Counted from the first letter of the stretch, positions 34,769 to 47,093 are shown. The stretch is DNA of 64,000 bases from Curtobacterium sp. MCBD17_013 (GCF_003234565.1 NZ_QKTU01000003.1:62001-126000), one strand, 5' to 3'. Program-made: numbers and translations. Notes: a model not told the origin generated them from the letters alone.

Positions 34769-36889
34769 GTGTCGACCCGCATCTACATCACGTCAGCAGA
34801 AGGGAACACCGGCAAGAGCACCGTGGCCCTCGGGGTGCTCGAGACCCTCGCGCGGACCGTCGGCCGGGTCGGCGTCTTCCGGCCCGTGGCGCGGTCGACC
34901 GCCGAGCGGGATTACGTCCTCGAGCTGCTGCTCCAGCACACATCGGCGGGCATCGACTACGACGACGCCGTGGGGGTGACCTACGAGGACGTCCACGCGG
35001 ACCCCGACGGGGCGCTCGCCACGATCGTGAACCGGTTCGCGCTCGTCGAGCGGCAGTGCGACGCGGTCGTCGTCGTCGGTTCCGACTACACCGACGTCGG
35101 CAGCCCGACCGAGCTGTCGTACAACGCGCGCATCGCGGCGAACCTCGGCGCACCGGTCCTCCTCGTGCTCGGCGGGCGGAGCAGCTCCGAGCGCGGCGCC
35201 CGGACCGGCGACGACGTCCGACAGATCGCGGAGTTGACCACGAGCGAACTCCGCGCCGCCCACGCGTCGTTGCTCGGGGTCGTCGCGAACCGCACCGCGC
35301 CCGAGCGCATCGACGAGGTCGTCGCCGGCATCCGCAGTGCGATCGCGACAGAGCACCCGGGCACGCCGGTCTGGGCGATCCCCGAGGACGCCGTGCTCGT
35401 CGCCCCGACGGTGCGTGCCGTGCTCGCCGCGACGGACGCCACCCTGGTCAGCGGTGACGAGGCCCTGCTCGACCGCGAGGCCCTCGGCACGGTGGTCGCC
35501 GCCATGAGCATGGAGAACGTCCTGCCCCGGCTCATCGAGGGCGGGATCGTCGTCGTCCCGGGCGACCGCACCGACGTCCTCATCGCGACGCTGCTCGCGA
35601 ACGACTCGGAGACGTTCCCCTCGCTCGCCGGGGTCGTCCTCAACGGCGGGTTCGAGACGTCGCCGCAGATCCAGCGCCTCCTCGAGGGTCTGTCGAGCAC
35701 CCTGCCCATCGCCCGCAACGGGCTCGGCACCTACGACACGGCGCTGCGGATCACGCAGACCCGGGGGCGCCTCGCGGCGGACTCGCCGCGCAAGACCGAC
35801 CTCGCCCTGTCGCTGTTCGAGCGGCACGTCGACGCGGACGAACTCCTCGCCCGGCTCGAGGTCGGACCGTCGTCCGTCGTGACGCCGCTCATGTTCGAGC
35901 ACGGTCTGATCGACCGCGCTCGGGAGCTCCGGAAGCGCATCGTCCTGCCCGAGGGGGACGACGACCGGATCCTCCGGGCCGCGTCGACGCTCCTGCAGCG
36001 CGACGTCTGCGACCTCACGATCCTCGGGGACCCGACGGCGGTCCGCACCCGCGCGGCCGAGCTCGGGCTCGACCTCGACGCCGCCGACGTGGTCGACCCC
36101 TCCGCCGAACCGCTCCGTGAACGGTTCGCCGAGGAGTACGCCCGTGTCCGCGCACACAAGGGCATGACCGTCGAGCTGGCGCGCGACCGGGTGACGGACG
36201 TGTCCTACTTCGGCACGCTCATGGTGCACCTCGGCCTCGCCGACGGCATGGTGTCCGGAGCCCGGCACACCACCGCGCACACGATCCGCCCCGCGTTCGA
36301 GATCATCAAGACCCGGCCCGACGTGTCGATCGTGTCGAGCGTGTTCCTCATGGCGCTCGCCGACCGCGTCCTCGTGTACGGCGACTGCGCCGTGGTGCCG
36401 GACCCGACCAGCGAACAGCTCGCGGACATCGCGACGTCCAGCGCGGCAACGGCCGCGCAGTTCGGCATCGAACCGCGCGTCGCCATGCTCAGCTACTCGA
36501 CCGGGGACAGCGGATCCGGGGCGGATGTCGACAAGGTGCGGGCCGCCACCGCGTTCGTCCGCGAACGGCACCCCGAGCTGCTCGTCGAGGGCCCGATCCA
36601 GTACGACGCCGCCGCCGACCCCACCGTCGCCCGCGCCAAGATGCCGGACTCGCCGGTCGCCGGCCGCGCGACGGTGTTCATCTTCCCGGACCTCAACACC
36701 GGCAACAACACGTACAAGGCCGTGCAGCGGTCCGCCGGCGCGGTCGCGATCGGGCCCGTCCTGCAGGGGCTGCGCAAGCCGATCAACGACCTGTCGCGCG
36801 GCGCACTCGTCGGGGACATCGTCAACACCGTCGCGATCACCGCCATCCAGGCCGGGACCAGCGCCGAACCCAGGAAGCAGGCATCGTGA
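34769..36889 (+). CDS. pta: phosphate acetyltransferase, long form
   Basis: It converts acetyl-CoA and phosphate to acetyl phosphate and CoA. The 706-residue long form has an N-terminal P-loop domain related to dethiobiotin synthetase (ITSAEGNTGKSTVALG), a DRTGG domain in the middle, and the catalytic PTA domain from about 385 (RIVLPEGDDDRIL, SYFGTLMVHLGLADGMVSGA). TATCCT (34757-34762) ends six bases before the GTG start, so the mRNA is probably leaderless. It overlaps ackA by four bases. Confidence 0.95.
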   Translation: MSTRIYITSAEGNTGKSTVALGVLETLARTVGRVGVFRPVARSTAERDYVLELLLQHTSAGIDYDDAVGVTYEDVHADPDGALATIVNRFALVERQCDAVVVVGSDYTDVGSPTELSYNARIAANLGAPVLLVLGGRSSSERGARTGDDVRQIAELTTSELRAAHASLLGVVANRTAPERIDEVVAGIRSAIATEHPGTPVWAIPEDAVLVAPTVRAVLAATDATLVSGDEALLDREALGTVVAAMSMENVLPRLIEGGIVVVPGDRTDVLIATLLANDSETFPSLAGVVLNGGFETSPQIQRLLEGLSSTLPIARNGLGTYDTALRITQTRGRLAADSPRKTDLALSLFERHVDADELLARLEVGPSSVVTPLMFEHGLIDRARELRKRIVLPEGDDDRILRAASTLLQRDVCDLTILGDPTAVRTRAAELGLDLDAADVVDPSAEPLRERFAEEYARVRAHKGMTVELARDRVTDVSYFGTLMVHLGLADGMVSGARHTTAHTIRPAFEIIKTRPDVSIVSSVFLMALADRVLVYGDCAVVPDPTSEQLADIATSSAATAAQFGIEPRVAMLSYSTGDSGSGADVDKVRAATAFVRERHPELLVEGPIQYDAAADPTVARAKMPDSPVAGRATVFIFPDLNTGNNTYKAVQRSAGAVAIGPVLQGLRKPINDLSRGALVGDIVNTVAITAIQAGTSAEPRKQAS

Positions 36890-38085
36890 CCACAGCACTC
36901 GTCGTCAACTCCGGATCGAGCTCCTTCAAGTACCAGCTCATCGAGCTCGAGGGGGAGCGCATGCTCGCGTCCGGGCTCGTCGAGCGCATCGGGGAGTCCT
37001 CCGGCGCCACCAAGCACACGAACGCCGTGACCGGCAAGTCCACCTCGAACGACGACGCCCACGTGCCGGACCACGCCGCCGGGTTCCGCGCGATGCTCGA
37101 CGCCTTCGCCGCCGTCGGACCCTCGTTCGACGACGAGCCGCCCGCCGTCGTCGGCCACCGGGTCGTCCACGGCGGCACCGACTTCGACCGCGCCACCGTC
37201 ATCACGCCCGAGGTCGAAGCGCGGATCGACGCCCTGTCCGCCCTCGCACCGCTGCACAACCCGGCCAACCTCGAGGGGATCCGGGCCGCACAGCACGTGT
37301 TCGCGGACGTGCCGCAGGTCGCCGTCTTCGACACCGCGTTCCACCAGACCATGCCGCCGGAGGCCTACACGTACGCGATCCCGGCGGACCTCGCCCAGCG
37401 CTACGCGATCCGGCGGTACGGCGCGCACGGGACGAGCCACAAGTACGTGTCCGAGCAGACCGCGGTGTTCCTCGGCCGCCCGCTCGAGCAGCTCAAGACG
37501 ATCGTCCTGCACCTCGGCAACGGGGCGTCCGCGGCCGCGATCGACGGAGGGCGCAGCATCGAGACGTCGATGGGCCTGACGCCGCTCGAGGGGCTCGTCA
37601 TGGGGACCCGATCGGGCGACCTCGACCCCGCGATCCTCATCCACCTGCACCGCGAGGCCGGCATGTCCTTCGAGGACCTCGACACCATGCTCAACAAGCA
37701 GTCGGGCCTGCTCGGACTCACCGGGAACGGGGACATGCGGGACGTCCAGAGCGACGCGTCCGAGGGCGACGACCGGGCGGAGGCGGCGCTCGCCGTCTAC
37801 CGGCACCGGATCCGCCGGTACGTCGGCGCGTACACCGCCCAGCTCGGCGGCCTCGACGCCGTCGTGTTCACGGCGGGCGTGGGCGAGAACAACGCGCTCC
37901 TGCGGCGCCGGGTCCTGGCCGGGCTCGAGCACCTGGGGATCGAGGTCGACCACGACCGCAACGACCTGCACTCCAGCCGTGCGCGGCGGATCTCGACCGA
38001 CCGCTCCCGGGTCGCGGTGCTCGTGATCCCGACGAACGAGGAGCTGGAGATCGCACGGCAGTCCGCCGCTGTGGCACTGCACTGA
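36886..38085 (+). CDS. ackA: acetate kinase
   Basis: It makes ATP and acetate from acetyl phosphate, the partner step to Pta. The 399-residue protein has the conserved VVNSGSSSFKY, the histidine/arginine segments VGHRVVHGG and FDTAFHQTMP, GAHGTSHKYVS, HLGNGAS and TAGVGENNALLRRRV. The GTG start lies within the pta stop (GTGA) with CAGGAAGCAGG upstream, indicating coupled translation. Confidence 0.96.
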   Translation: MTTALVVNSGSSSFKYQLIELEGERMLASGLVERIGESSGATKHTNAVTGKSTSNDDAHVPDHAAGFRAMLDAFAAVGPSFDDEPPAVVGHRVVHGGTDFDRATVITPEVEARIDALSALAPLHNPANLEGIRAAQHVFADVPQVAVFDTAFHQTMPPEAYTYAIPADLAQRYAIRRYGAHGTSHKYVSEQTAVFLGRPLEQLKTIVLHLGNGASAAAIDGGRSIETSMGLTPLEGLVMGTRSGDLDPAILIHLHREAGMSFEDLDTMLNKQSGLLGLTGNGDMRDVQSDASEGDDRAEAALAVYRHRIRRYVGAYTAQLGGLDAVVFTAGVGENNALLRRRVLAGLEHLGIEVDHDRNDLHSSRARRISTDRSRVAVLVIPTNEELEIARQSAAVALH

Positions 38086-38185
38086 TCTGCCGGACTCACG
38101 GCTCGCCCAGCGTCCGCGTCGGCGTCGTGGTGCCGCTGGCGCGTCCCCATGATCTCCAGCGCGCGCCGCTGCTGCCGCCCGGGCT

Positions 38186-38243
38186 GATGCGGGCCGTGAC
38201 CCGCGGCCGCCTCAGATGCGGGCCGTGGCGCGCCGCCGCCTCA
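38186..38243. repeat. imperfect 29-bp tandem duplication
   Basis: Bases 38186-38214 and 38215-38243 match at 26 of 29 positions. The second copy ends with the reverse complement of the stop codon of the oxidoreductase gene, so the duplication lies at its 3' end. It is partly in the 155-base gap after ackA, which otherwise holds nothing I can identify. Confidence 0.85.
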
Positions 38244-38912
38244 GAGCGCCGCGAGCGCCTCGTGGATCGGCACGTCGCCTGACGTGAGCTCGAACTGGCG
38301 ACCGATCGCGGCACCCGCGAGCAGGGCCTCCAGGACGACCGCCGCGACGTCGGCCCGCGAGACGGAACCACGGGGCACCTCGGTGCCGGCGCGGACGGTG
38401 CCCTGGCCCGGGGTGTCGAGGAGACCTCCGGGACGCACGATCGTCCACTGGAACCCGCGTGCGCGGATGTTCGCGTCCGCCTCCGCCTTCGCCCGCAGGT
38501 AGACCTGGAACACCGCGCGGTCGTCCGCGGCCGGCAGGACCGCCGTGGCCGGGTCGTACGAGTCGGCGCCCATGGCCGAGATGAGCACGTACCGCGGCAC
38601 CGAGACCCGCGATGCGGCGTCGGCGAGCAGGATCGCGGCGTCGCGGTCGACCGTGAACTTGCGTTCGGCACCGCTGTTCGGTCCGGCGCCCGCCGCGAAC
38701 ACGACGGCGTCGGCCTGCTCGAGGTCCACCGCCAGGTCGTCCTCGTCCATCTGCTCGAGATCCCGGACGATCGCGGTCGCGCCGGTGGCCTCGACGTCGG
38801 CGACATGCGCCGGGTTGCGGACGATCCCGACCGCGTCGTGTCCCGCCTGCGTGATGAGTCGTTCGAGCAGCAGGGCGATCTTGCCGTGTCCTCCGGCGAT
38901 GACGATCTTCAT
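38241..38912 (-). CDS. NAD(P)-binding oxidoreductase of the atypical SDR / NmrA-like type
   Basis: A 223-residue Rossmann protein. It begins MKIVIAGGHGKIALLLERLI, a Gly-rich motif of atypical short-chain reductases, and contains ADAVVFAAGAGPNSG, YVLISAMGAD and RPGGLLDTPGQG, as in the YwnB/YtfG-like NAD(P)H-binding family. The role may be redox sensing or quinone reduction. GGAGG directly adjoins the ATG with very short spacing. Transcribed toward ackA. Confidence 0.85.
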   Translation of the reverse strand: MKIVIAGGHGKIALLLERLITQAGHDAVGIVRNPAHVADVEATGATAIVRDLEQMDEDDLAVDLEQADAVVFAAGAGPNSGAERKFTVDRDAAILLADAASRVSVPRYVLISAMGADSYDPATAVLPAADDRAVFQVYLRAKAEADANIRARGFQWTIVRPGGLLDTPGQGTVRAGTEVPRGSVSRADVAAVVLEALLAGAAIGRQFELTSGDVPIHEALAAL

Positions 38913-38979
38913 GCCTCCACTGAACCGCCCGCGGCTGAGTGCGCGTCGATGAACGGGCGAGGCGTCCGCTAGACTGTCG

Positions 38980-39071
38980 GCGGCTCCTCACGTGACGCCA
39001 TCCAGGCCAACTCCCCCAGGGCGGAAACGCAGCAAGGGCAACCGGGCTCTGGCGGGTACGTGGGGAGTCTT
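38980..39071 (+). ncRNA. ffs: signal recognition particle RNA, small bacterial type
   Basis: The core GGCGGAAACGCAGCAAGGG (39020-39038) matches the Ffh-binding helix 8 with its GGAA tetraloop and the conserved internal loops. The outer ends GGCTCCTCACG and CGTGGGGAGTC pair. TAGACT (38970-38975) is a good -10 box just upstream. SRP RNA upstream of dnaX is common in actinobacteria. The exact ends are estimated. Confidence 0.88.
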
Positions 39072-39277
39072 CTCGTTCCGCCGCCGCCCGCTGGAACCGG
39101 TCGATCACGGTTGCTCGGAGACCGCTGCAGGGGACCGGTGGCGCTGTCCGGCGTCCGGCGCGGACCGCCACGGCCGGCACCGACCCCCCGTTCCCCGGGT
39201 CCGGTCCGCGATGCGCGTCCGCCGGATCAGCTGCGGCCGCTGGGCAGCGGCGCGGACGCGGCCCTGACACGCATGAG

Positions 39278-39322
39278 GGAGCGGCGGACGAGGATGACCC
39301 GAACATCGTCGTCCGCCGCTCC
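39278..39322. terminator. strong hairpin, possible terminator
   Basis: GGAGCGGCGGACGA (39278-39291) pairs perfectly with TCGTCCGCCGCTCC (39309-39322). It stands 75 bases beyond the stop of the small minus-strand frame and could end its transcript. Confidence 0.6.
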
Positions 39323-39397
39323 GAGGGGCCGGGGCGGCGATGACCCGAACACCGACGCGCCCCGGCTTCCGGGGGCCGAGGCTCCCGGAGCCCGCGA

Positions 39398-39505
39398 TCA
39401 GGCGCTCGTCGTGGTGCCGTTCCGAGCCCGGCCAGCCGTCCGCGCCACGGTGGTCCGGACGATCGTCCGGCGCAGCGTGCACGACAGCGTCAACCGCTCG
39501 TTCAT
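39398..39505 (-). CDS. possible small basic protein, 35 residues
   Basis: The minus-strand frame opens with ATG at 39505, preceded by AGGAG eight bases upstream. It encodes a basic peptide starting MNERLTLSCTLRRTIVRTTV and rich in Arg and Thr. No family is recognised. A strong hairpin lies downstream. It may be a real small protein or a chance frame. Confidence 0.35.
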   Translation of the reverse strand: MNERLTLSCTLRRTIVRTTVARTAGRARNGTTTSA

Positions 39506-39720
39506 GAGCTCGACTCCTGATCCTGATCCGCCACGGATGGTCCTGCGATGGTCGGTCGCGCCGTGGCCGTAGGTGGACGATACCGCTCCACGGACTGATC
39601 GGTACGCCCTTTCTGGGTCGACGTCCAGGTTCGCCAGCGCGCGCCGGGACCACGAGCTGACATCGCCGGGGTCTGTGGAGAACGACCCCCGGTGTCGGCG
39701 GCGCCGATTACCCTGGTCGC

Positions 39721-42432
39721 GTGGTCACCGCCTTGTATCGCCGTTACCGGCCCGAGAACTTCGCCGAACTCATCGGCCAGTCGCAGGTGACCGATCCGCT
39801 GCGGACAGCACTCCGGGCAGACCGCGTCAACCACGCCTACCTCTTCAGCGGACCGAGGGGTTGTGGCAAGACCACGTCGGCACGGATCCTCGCGCGGTGT
39901 CTCAACTGCGCTCAGGGCCCGACGGACACGCCATGCGGAGTGTGCCCGAGCTGTGTGGAGCTGGCGCGGGACGGCGGTGGGTCGCTCGACGTCATCGAGA
40001 TCGACGCAGCCAGCCACAACGGCGTGGACGACGCACGCGACCTCCGCGACCGCGCCGTGTTCGCACCGGCACGCGACCGCTACAAGATCTTCATCCTCGA
40101 CGAGGCCCACATGGTCACGCCGCAGGGGTTCAACGCACTCCTCAAGTTGGTGGAGGAACCACCGGAGCACGTCAAGTTCATCTTCGCGACGACCGAGCCC
40201 GAGAAGGTCATCGGGACCATCCGCTCGCGGACCCACCACTACCCGTTCCGGCTCGTGCCGCCGGCGTCCATGCTCGAGTACGTCGAGCAGCTGTGCGCGC
40301 AGGAATCCGTGTCGGTGGCGCCCGGTGTCCTGCCGCTCGTGGTCCGGGCCGGCGGGGGATCGGTACGGGACACCCTGTCGCTCCTCGATCAGCTGATGGC
40401 CGGGAGCGAGGACCGCACGATCGCCTACGACCGCGCGGTCGCACTCCTCGGGTACACCGATGCCGCCCTGCTCGACGACGTCGTGGACGCGCTCGCCGTG
40501 GCGGATCCGGCCTCGGCGTTCTCGGCCGTCGACCGCGTCGTGCAGACAGGTCAGGATCCGCGTCGCTTCGTCGAGGACCTGCTCGAACGGCTCCGCGACC
40601 TCATCGTCGTCGCCGCCACCAACGAGGGCGCTGCGGCCGTGTTGCGCGGAGTCTCGCCCGAGGAACTCGAGACGATGACGCGGCAGGCGGCCGTCTTCGG
40701 CGCCGTCGGGCTCTCGCGCGCGGCCGACATCGCGAACCGTGCGCTCACCGAGATGACCGGCGCGACGTCGCCCCGCCTGCACCTCGAACTCATGGTGGCG
40801 CGGATGCTCGTGCCGGAGAGCGACGACAGCCAGCGGGGCGCCCTGGCGCGCGTCGAGCGCCTCGAGCGTCGCGTCGGCGTCGGTGACGCCGGGGGCCAGA
40901 CCGGTTCTGCGCCCGTCGCTGTCGTCACGTCAAGCGCACCGGCTGCCGCACCCGCGCGGACGCCGGCCGCGCCGACCCCGGCTTCGACCCGAGCCACCGC
41001 TGCTGCCGCCCCGGCCAGCGCGTCCGGGACCGAACGGGCCGACGATGACGAGCAGCGCGCGGTCCCCGGCGCGGTCGAAGTCGTCCCCACGACCGGCAGC
41101 GCGCCCTCGGGTGCGGGCTCGCCCTCGTCGACCGGTGTCGGCGCGGCGCTCGCGGCCTCGCCAGCGGTCCGGGCCGTCGGCGAGCTGGGCGTGCAACAGG
41201 TGCGGGACAGCTGGCCGCAGGTCGTCGAGCACGTGCAGCGCGCTCGGCGGTCCGCCTGGATGGTCGTCGTGACCGCGCAGGTGACCGCCTTCACGGACGA
41301 CGTCCTCACACTGACGTTCCCGAGTCAGCAGGACGTCGCGTCGTTCAAGCAGATGACCGACCCGAAGGACAGCGTCAGCGAGTACCTCCGGGCCGCCATC
41401 CTCGATGTCCTCGGCGTCCGTGTGAAGTTCGTCGCTCGCGGGCCGGCACCCGCGGGGTCGAACCCGGACGCGGGACGGCCCGCATCCGAGCGTCAGGCGG
41501 TGCCGGAGCGTCAGGCGACACCCGAGCGTCAGGCGGTGCCGGAGCGTCAGGCGGTGCCGGAGCGTCGGGCGACACCGGAGCGTCGGGCGGTGCCGGAGCG
41601 TCAGGCGACACCGGAGCGTCAGGCGGCGCCCGAGCGTCAGGCGACACCCGAGCGTCAGCCGACACCCGAGCGCCAGTCGGCGCCCGAGCGTCAGGCGACA
41701 CCCGAGCGCCAGTCGGAGCCCGAGTCCGCACCGGTGGCGCCGACGCGCGACGGCGCTCGCGGATCCTCCGAGCAGAGCAGCGCGCAGGTGCCGGCCGCAG
41801 CCGGGGGATCGGCGCCAGCAGCCGTGCCTGCTCCGTCCCGAGCATCCGCAGCCGCGCCTGCCCCCGCTCCCACCGGCCCGGTCACCGACTGGGTGGTCGC
41901 GACGATCCCGGCGTCCGATCCCACTGCAGATGCCGTCCCGGACGACGTCGAGCCGTCGTGGGCCGCGCCCTTCGGGGTGGCGTCGAGCCCGGACGGCACG
42001 GCACCGGCCGCCGTCGCGCCAGCCGGACGGACGGGCGGTGCGCCCGCGGGTGCCGCGACGAGCGCGCCCGCTGCCGGTGCCGTCCGTGGTCCGGCCAGCA
42101 CCCCGGCTGTCGCAGGCGGACCGAGCGACGTGCCGGTCGACGACTACCCCCTCGACGACGAGCCCTACGACGACGGAGCGCCGTTCCCGGACCCGGGCCC
42201 GTCGGGTCGATCCGCCGCGGGGCCCGTACCCACCGGAGGACGAGCACCGTCGGCGTCTGCACCCCGCGGGGGCGGCACCCCAGCTCCCGCCCGGACGGCC
42301 CCGTCGGTGCCGGAGCGGCCCGCCCGTGTGCCGGTCCCCGGACGCTACGGCGAGGCGGTCGTCCGTGAGATCCTCGGGGCCCAGTTCATCGAGGAGACCA
42401 CGCTCGACAGCAGCGGGTCCGGAGGCTTCTGA
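39721..42432 (+). CDS. dnaX: DNA polymerase III subunit gamma/tau with hexapeptide repeat region
   Basis: The clamp-loader ATPase of the replisome, 903 residues. The N-terminal AAA+ domain shows Walker [10 protein letters not shown], a zinc module [24 protein letters not shown] as Walker B, and the sensor segment near FIFATTEP. Domain III extends to about 370. After a Pro/Ala-rich linker a conserved tau-like block ([18 protein letters not shown]) appears near 495-580. It is followed by 13 tandem six-residue units PERQA-x and a long Ala/Pro tail. TACCCT six bases before the GTG suggests a leaderless mRNA. Confidence 0.95.
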   Translation: MVTALYRRYRPENFAELIGQSQVTDPLRTALRADRVNHAYLFSGPRGCGKTTSARILARCLNCAQGPTDTPCGVCPSCVELARDGGGSLDVIEIDAASHNGVDDARDLRDRAVFAPARDRYKIFILDEAHMVTPQGFNALLKLVEEPPEHVKFIFATTEPEKVIGTIRSRTHHYPFRLVPPASMLEYVEQLCAQESVSVAPGVLPLVVRAGGGSVRDTLSLLDQLMAGSEDRTIAYDRAVALLGYTDAALLDDVVDALAVADPASAFSAVDRVVQTGQDPRRFVEDLLERLRDLIVVAATNEGAAAVLRGVSPEELETMTRQAAVFGAVGLSRAADIANRALTEMTGATSPRLHLELMVARMLVPESDDSQRGALARVERLERRVGVGDAGGQTGSAPVAVVTSSAPAAAPARTPAAPTPASTRATAAAAPASASGTERADDDEQRAVPGAVEVVPTTGSAPSGAGSPSSTGVGAALAASPAVRAVGELGVQQVRDSWPQVVEHVQRARRSAWMVVVTAQVTAFTDDVLTLTFPSQQDVASFKQMTDPKDSVSEYLRAAILDVLGVRVKFVARGPAPAGSNPDAGRPASERQAVPERQATPERQAVPERQAVPERRATPERRAVPERQATPERQAAPERQATPERQPTPERQSAPERQATPERQSEPESAPVAPTRDGARGSSEQSSAQVPAAAGGSAPAAVPAPSRASAAAPAPAPTGPVTDWVVATIPASDPTADAVPDDVEPSWAAPFGVASSPDGTAPAAVAPAGRTGGAPAGAATSAPAAGAVRGPASTPAVAGGPSDVPVDDYPLDDEPYDDGAPFPDPGPSGRSAAGPVPTGGRAPSASAPRGGGTPAPARTAPSVPERPARVPVPGRYGEAVVREILGAQFIEETTLDSSGSGGF
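41482..41724 (+). repeat. 18-bp tandem repeat encoding PERQAx hexapeptides in dnaX
   Basis: About 13 units of 18 bases, each reading Pro-Glu-Arg-Gln/Arg-Ala/Ser/Pro-Val/Thr/Ala. The length stays in frame, so copy-number change would not disrupt the protein. All six frames are open here, which creates spurious collagen-like shadow frames. Confidence 0.95.
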
Positions 42433-42434
42433 CC

Positions 42435-43034
42435 ATGTACGACGGCATCGTCCAGGACATCATCGACGAGTTCGGCCGTCTGCCGGGGATCGGTCCGAAG
42501 TCCGCGCAGCGGATCGCGTTCCACATCCTGCAGACCGAGTCGTTCGACCCGACGCGCCTCGCGGAACTCCTCATGACGGTCAAGGAGAAGGTCCGCTTCT
42601 GCGAGGTCTGCGGGAACGTGACCGAGACCGAACGCTGCAGCATCTGCCGCGATCCCCGCCGCTCGCCCGCGGTCATCTGCGTGGTCGAGGAGGCCAAGGA
42701 CGTCGCCGCGATCGAGCGGACCCGTGAGTTCCGCGGGCTGTACCACGTGCTCGGCGGCGCGATCAGCCCGATCGACGGCGTCGGCCCCGACGACCTCCGC
42801 ATCCAGAGTCTGCTGACGCGGCTCGCGGACGGCACCGTGGACGAGGTCATCATCGCGACCGATCCGAACCTCGAGGGCGAGGCCACGGCCACCTACCTCA
42901 GCCGGCTCCTCGTGCCGATGGGGGTCCGGACGACGCGCCTCGCTTCCGGACTCCCGGTCGGTGGGGATCTCGAGTACGCCGACGAGGTCACGCTCGGACG
43001 CGCTTTCGAGGGGCGCCGGCTCGTGGGCGGTTGA
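42435..43034 (+). CDS. recR: recombination mediator protein RecR
   Basis: RecR works with RecF and RecO to load RecA onto gapped DNA. The 199-residue protein has the helix-hairpin-helix [15 protein letters not shown], the four-cysteine zinc motif [16 protein letters not shown] and a Toprim domain ([34 protein letters not shown]). It starts two bases after the dnaX stop. The ybaB gene that usually stands between dnaX and recR is absent. Confidence 0.96.
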   Translation: MYDGIVQDIIDEFGRLPGIGPKSAQRIAFHILQTESFDPTRLAELLMTVKEKVRFCEVCGNVTETERCSICRDPRRSPAVICVVEEAKDVAAIERTREFRGLYHVLGGAISPIDGVGPDDLRIQSLLTRLADGTVDEVIIATDPNLEGEATATYLSRLLVPMGVRTTRLASGLPVGGDLEYADEVTLGRAFEGRRLVGG

Positions 43035-43169
43035 CCCGGGCCTCCCGGTCGACGGGCGCCGGTCGGCGACCGCCCGGGGTCGCTGCGTGCGGCGTGCGCG
43101 CGACGCAACAGTCCGAGGACACTCGGTAGAATCGGCGGACCGCGTCCGTGGGAGTCCAGGAGTTCGTCA

Positions 43170-45500
<2,331 letters not shown>

Positions 45501-45563
45501 CCCAGGCCGTGCCTCCCGGCCCCGGCGCAGCCGGTGTCGGACCGCCGCCGGTAGGATCATCGG

Positions 45564-47048
45564 GTGCCAGAGAAGCCAGTGCAGCCGTTGGACGTCGTCC
45601 TGATCGGCGGTGGCATCATGAGCGCGACGCTGGGCGCGCTCATCCACCGTCTCGAGCCGGACTGGTCCATCCGGATCTACGAGCGCCTCGCCGACGTCGC
45701 CGAGGAGTCCTCCAACCCCTGGAACAACGCGGGAACCGGGCACTCGGCACTCTGTGAGCTGAACTACACGCCGGAGCTGCCCGACGGTTCCGTGGACATC
45801 AGCAAGGCCATCGGCGTCAACGAGCAGTTCCAGGTCTCGCGGCAGTTCTGGGCGCACCTCGTCGAGACCGGCGCGCTCGCCGCTCCCGAGACCTTCATCA
45901 ACCCGACGCCGCACATCAGCTTCGTCTGGGGCGAGGACAACGTGTCCTACATGCGCACACGGTACGAGGCGATGAAGGACCACCCGCTCTTCGCCGGCCT
46001 CGAGTACAGCGACGACGTACGCCAGATCCGCCGGTGGGCGCCCGCGCTCATCCCCGGCCGGAAGCGGTCGCAGCCCATCGCGGCGACGTACTCGCCCGCC
46101 GGGTCCGACGTCGACTTCGGTTCCTTGACGCGTCAGCTCGTCGACGGGCTGCGCCGGGACGGCGTCCAGTTCGAGTCAAACCACGTCGTGAAGAACGTGT
46201 CGCGCCGGAAGGACGGCACCTGGGAGCTCCTCGTCAAGAACGAGGTGGGGCAGTCGAGGTCCCGCATCGCAGCGAAGTTCGTCTTCGTGGGTGCCGGCGG
46301 TGGCGCGCTCCAGCTCCTCCAGCGCTCCGGCATCCCGGAGATCCGCGGCTACGGCGGGTTCCCCGTGAGCGGTGAGTTCCTCCGCTCCGACGACCCGGCG
46401 GTCGTGGTCAAGCACGCCGCCAAGGTCTACGGCAAGGCGTCGGTCGGTGCGCCGCCCATGTCGGTGCCGCACCTGGACACCCGGATCGTCGACGGTCAGG
46501 CGAGTCTGATGTTCGGGCCGTACGCCGGGTTCAGCCCGAAGTTCCTCAAGCAGGGCTCGTGGTCGGATCTCTTCCGGTCGATCCGGCTCCACAACCTGCG
46601 GCCGATGCTGTCGGTCGCGTTCTCGAACATGGACCTGGTCCGCTACCTGGTCGGGCAGCTGCTCGCGAGCCGGTCCCGCAAGTTCGCCGCGCTCCGGGAC
46701 TTCATGCCGTCCGCACAGCCGGGGGACTGGCACCGGATCACGGCGGGACAGCGCGTCCAGGTCATCAAGCCCGACCGCGAGCGAGGCGGTGTCCTGCAGT
46801 TCGGCACCGAGGTCATCACCTCGGCGGACGGCAGCATCGCCGGGCTGCTCGGCGCCTCGCCCGGGGCGTCGACCGCGGTGCCGATCATGCTCGGGCTGCT
46901 CGAGCGCTGCTTCCCCGACCGCCGGGACCGCTGGGCGGATGCCATCCGGGGGATGGTGCCGACGTACGGCAAGCGGTTGTCGGACGACCCGGCGCTCGCT
47001 GACGAGACGCTCACCCGGACCGCGGCGACGTTGCACCTCCACCGCTGA
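45564..47048 (+). CDS. mqo: malate:quinone oxidoreductase
   Basis: A peripheral membrane FAD enzyme that oxidises malate to oxaloacetate and passes electrons to menaquinone. The 494-residue protein opens with DVVLIGGGIMSATLGALI, the FAD dinucleotide-binding motif. NPWNNAGTGHSALCELNYTP and the C-terminal GASPGASTAVPIML match the family. TAGGAT (45552-45557) ends six bases before the GTG, so translation is probably leaderless. Confidence 0.95.
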   Translation: MPEKPVQPLDVVLIGGGIMSATLGALIHRLEPDWSIRIYERLADVAEESSNPWNNAGTGHSALCELNYTPELPDGSVDISKAIGVNEQFQVSRQFWAHLVETGALAAPETFINPTPHISFVWGEDNVSYMRTRYEAMKDHPLFAGLEYSDDVRQIRRWAPALIPGRKRSQPIAATYSPAGSDVDFGSLTRQLVDGLRRDGVQFESNHVVKNVSRRKDGTWELLVKNEVGQSRSRIAAKFVFVGAGGGALQLLQRSGIPEIRGYGGFPVSGEFLRSDDPAVVVKHAAKVYGKASVGAPPMSVPHLDTRIVDGQASLMFGPYAGFSPKFLKQGSWSDLFRSIRLHNLRPMLSVAFSNMDLVRYLVGQLLASRSRKFAALRDFMPSAQPGDWHRITAGQRVQVIKPDRERGGVLQFGTEVITSADGSIAGLLGASPGASTAVPIMLGLLERCFPDRRDRWADAIRGMVPTYGKRLSDDPALADETLTRTAATLHLHR

Positions 47049-47058
47049 CCGCCGCCGC

Positions 47059-47087
47059 TTGACCTCCGTTCGAACACGTGTTCGAAT
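47059..47087 (+). promoter_or_regulatory. LexA-type SOS box overlapping a promoter
   Basis: TTGACC (47059-47064), 17 bases and TCGAAT (47082-47087) form a promoter. The perfect palindrome TTCGAACACGTGTTCGAA (47069-47086) fills the spacer and most of the -10 box and contains CGAAC-N4-GTTCG, the actinobacterial LexA operator. The next gene starts six bases after the -10 box. Confidence 0.85.
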
Positions 47088-47093
47088 GGGGGC

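Larger units (their letters stand above)
39072..39720. other. 649-base region between SRP RNA and dnaX
   Basis: It holds the hairpin at 39278-39322, a possible 35-codon minus-strand gene (39398-39505) and the dnaX promoter region, with TACCCT at 39709-39714. No longer gene is convincing in any frame. Confidence 0.55.

Noticed and set aside
39721-40900. Programmed frameshift in dnaX producing the gamma form
   Set aside because: I see no A-rich slippery heptamer followed by a stem-loop near the end of domain III.
41482-41724. CRISPR array
   Set aside because: The repeats are head-to-tail 18-mers without unique spacers and encode part of DnaX; no cas genes are present.
41375-41845. Collagen-like [10 protein letters not shown] frame opposite dnaX
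   Set aside because: It is the antisense reading of the dnaX 18-bp repeat; dnaX is clearly coding on the other strand.
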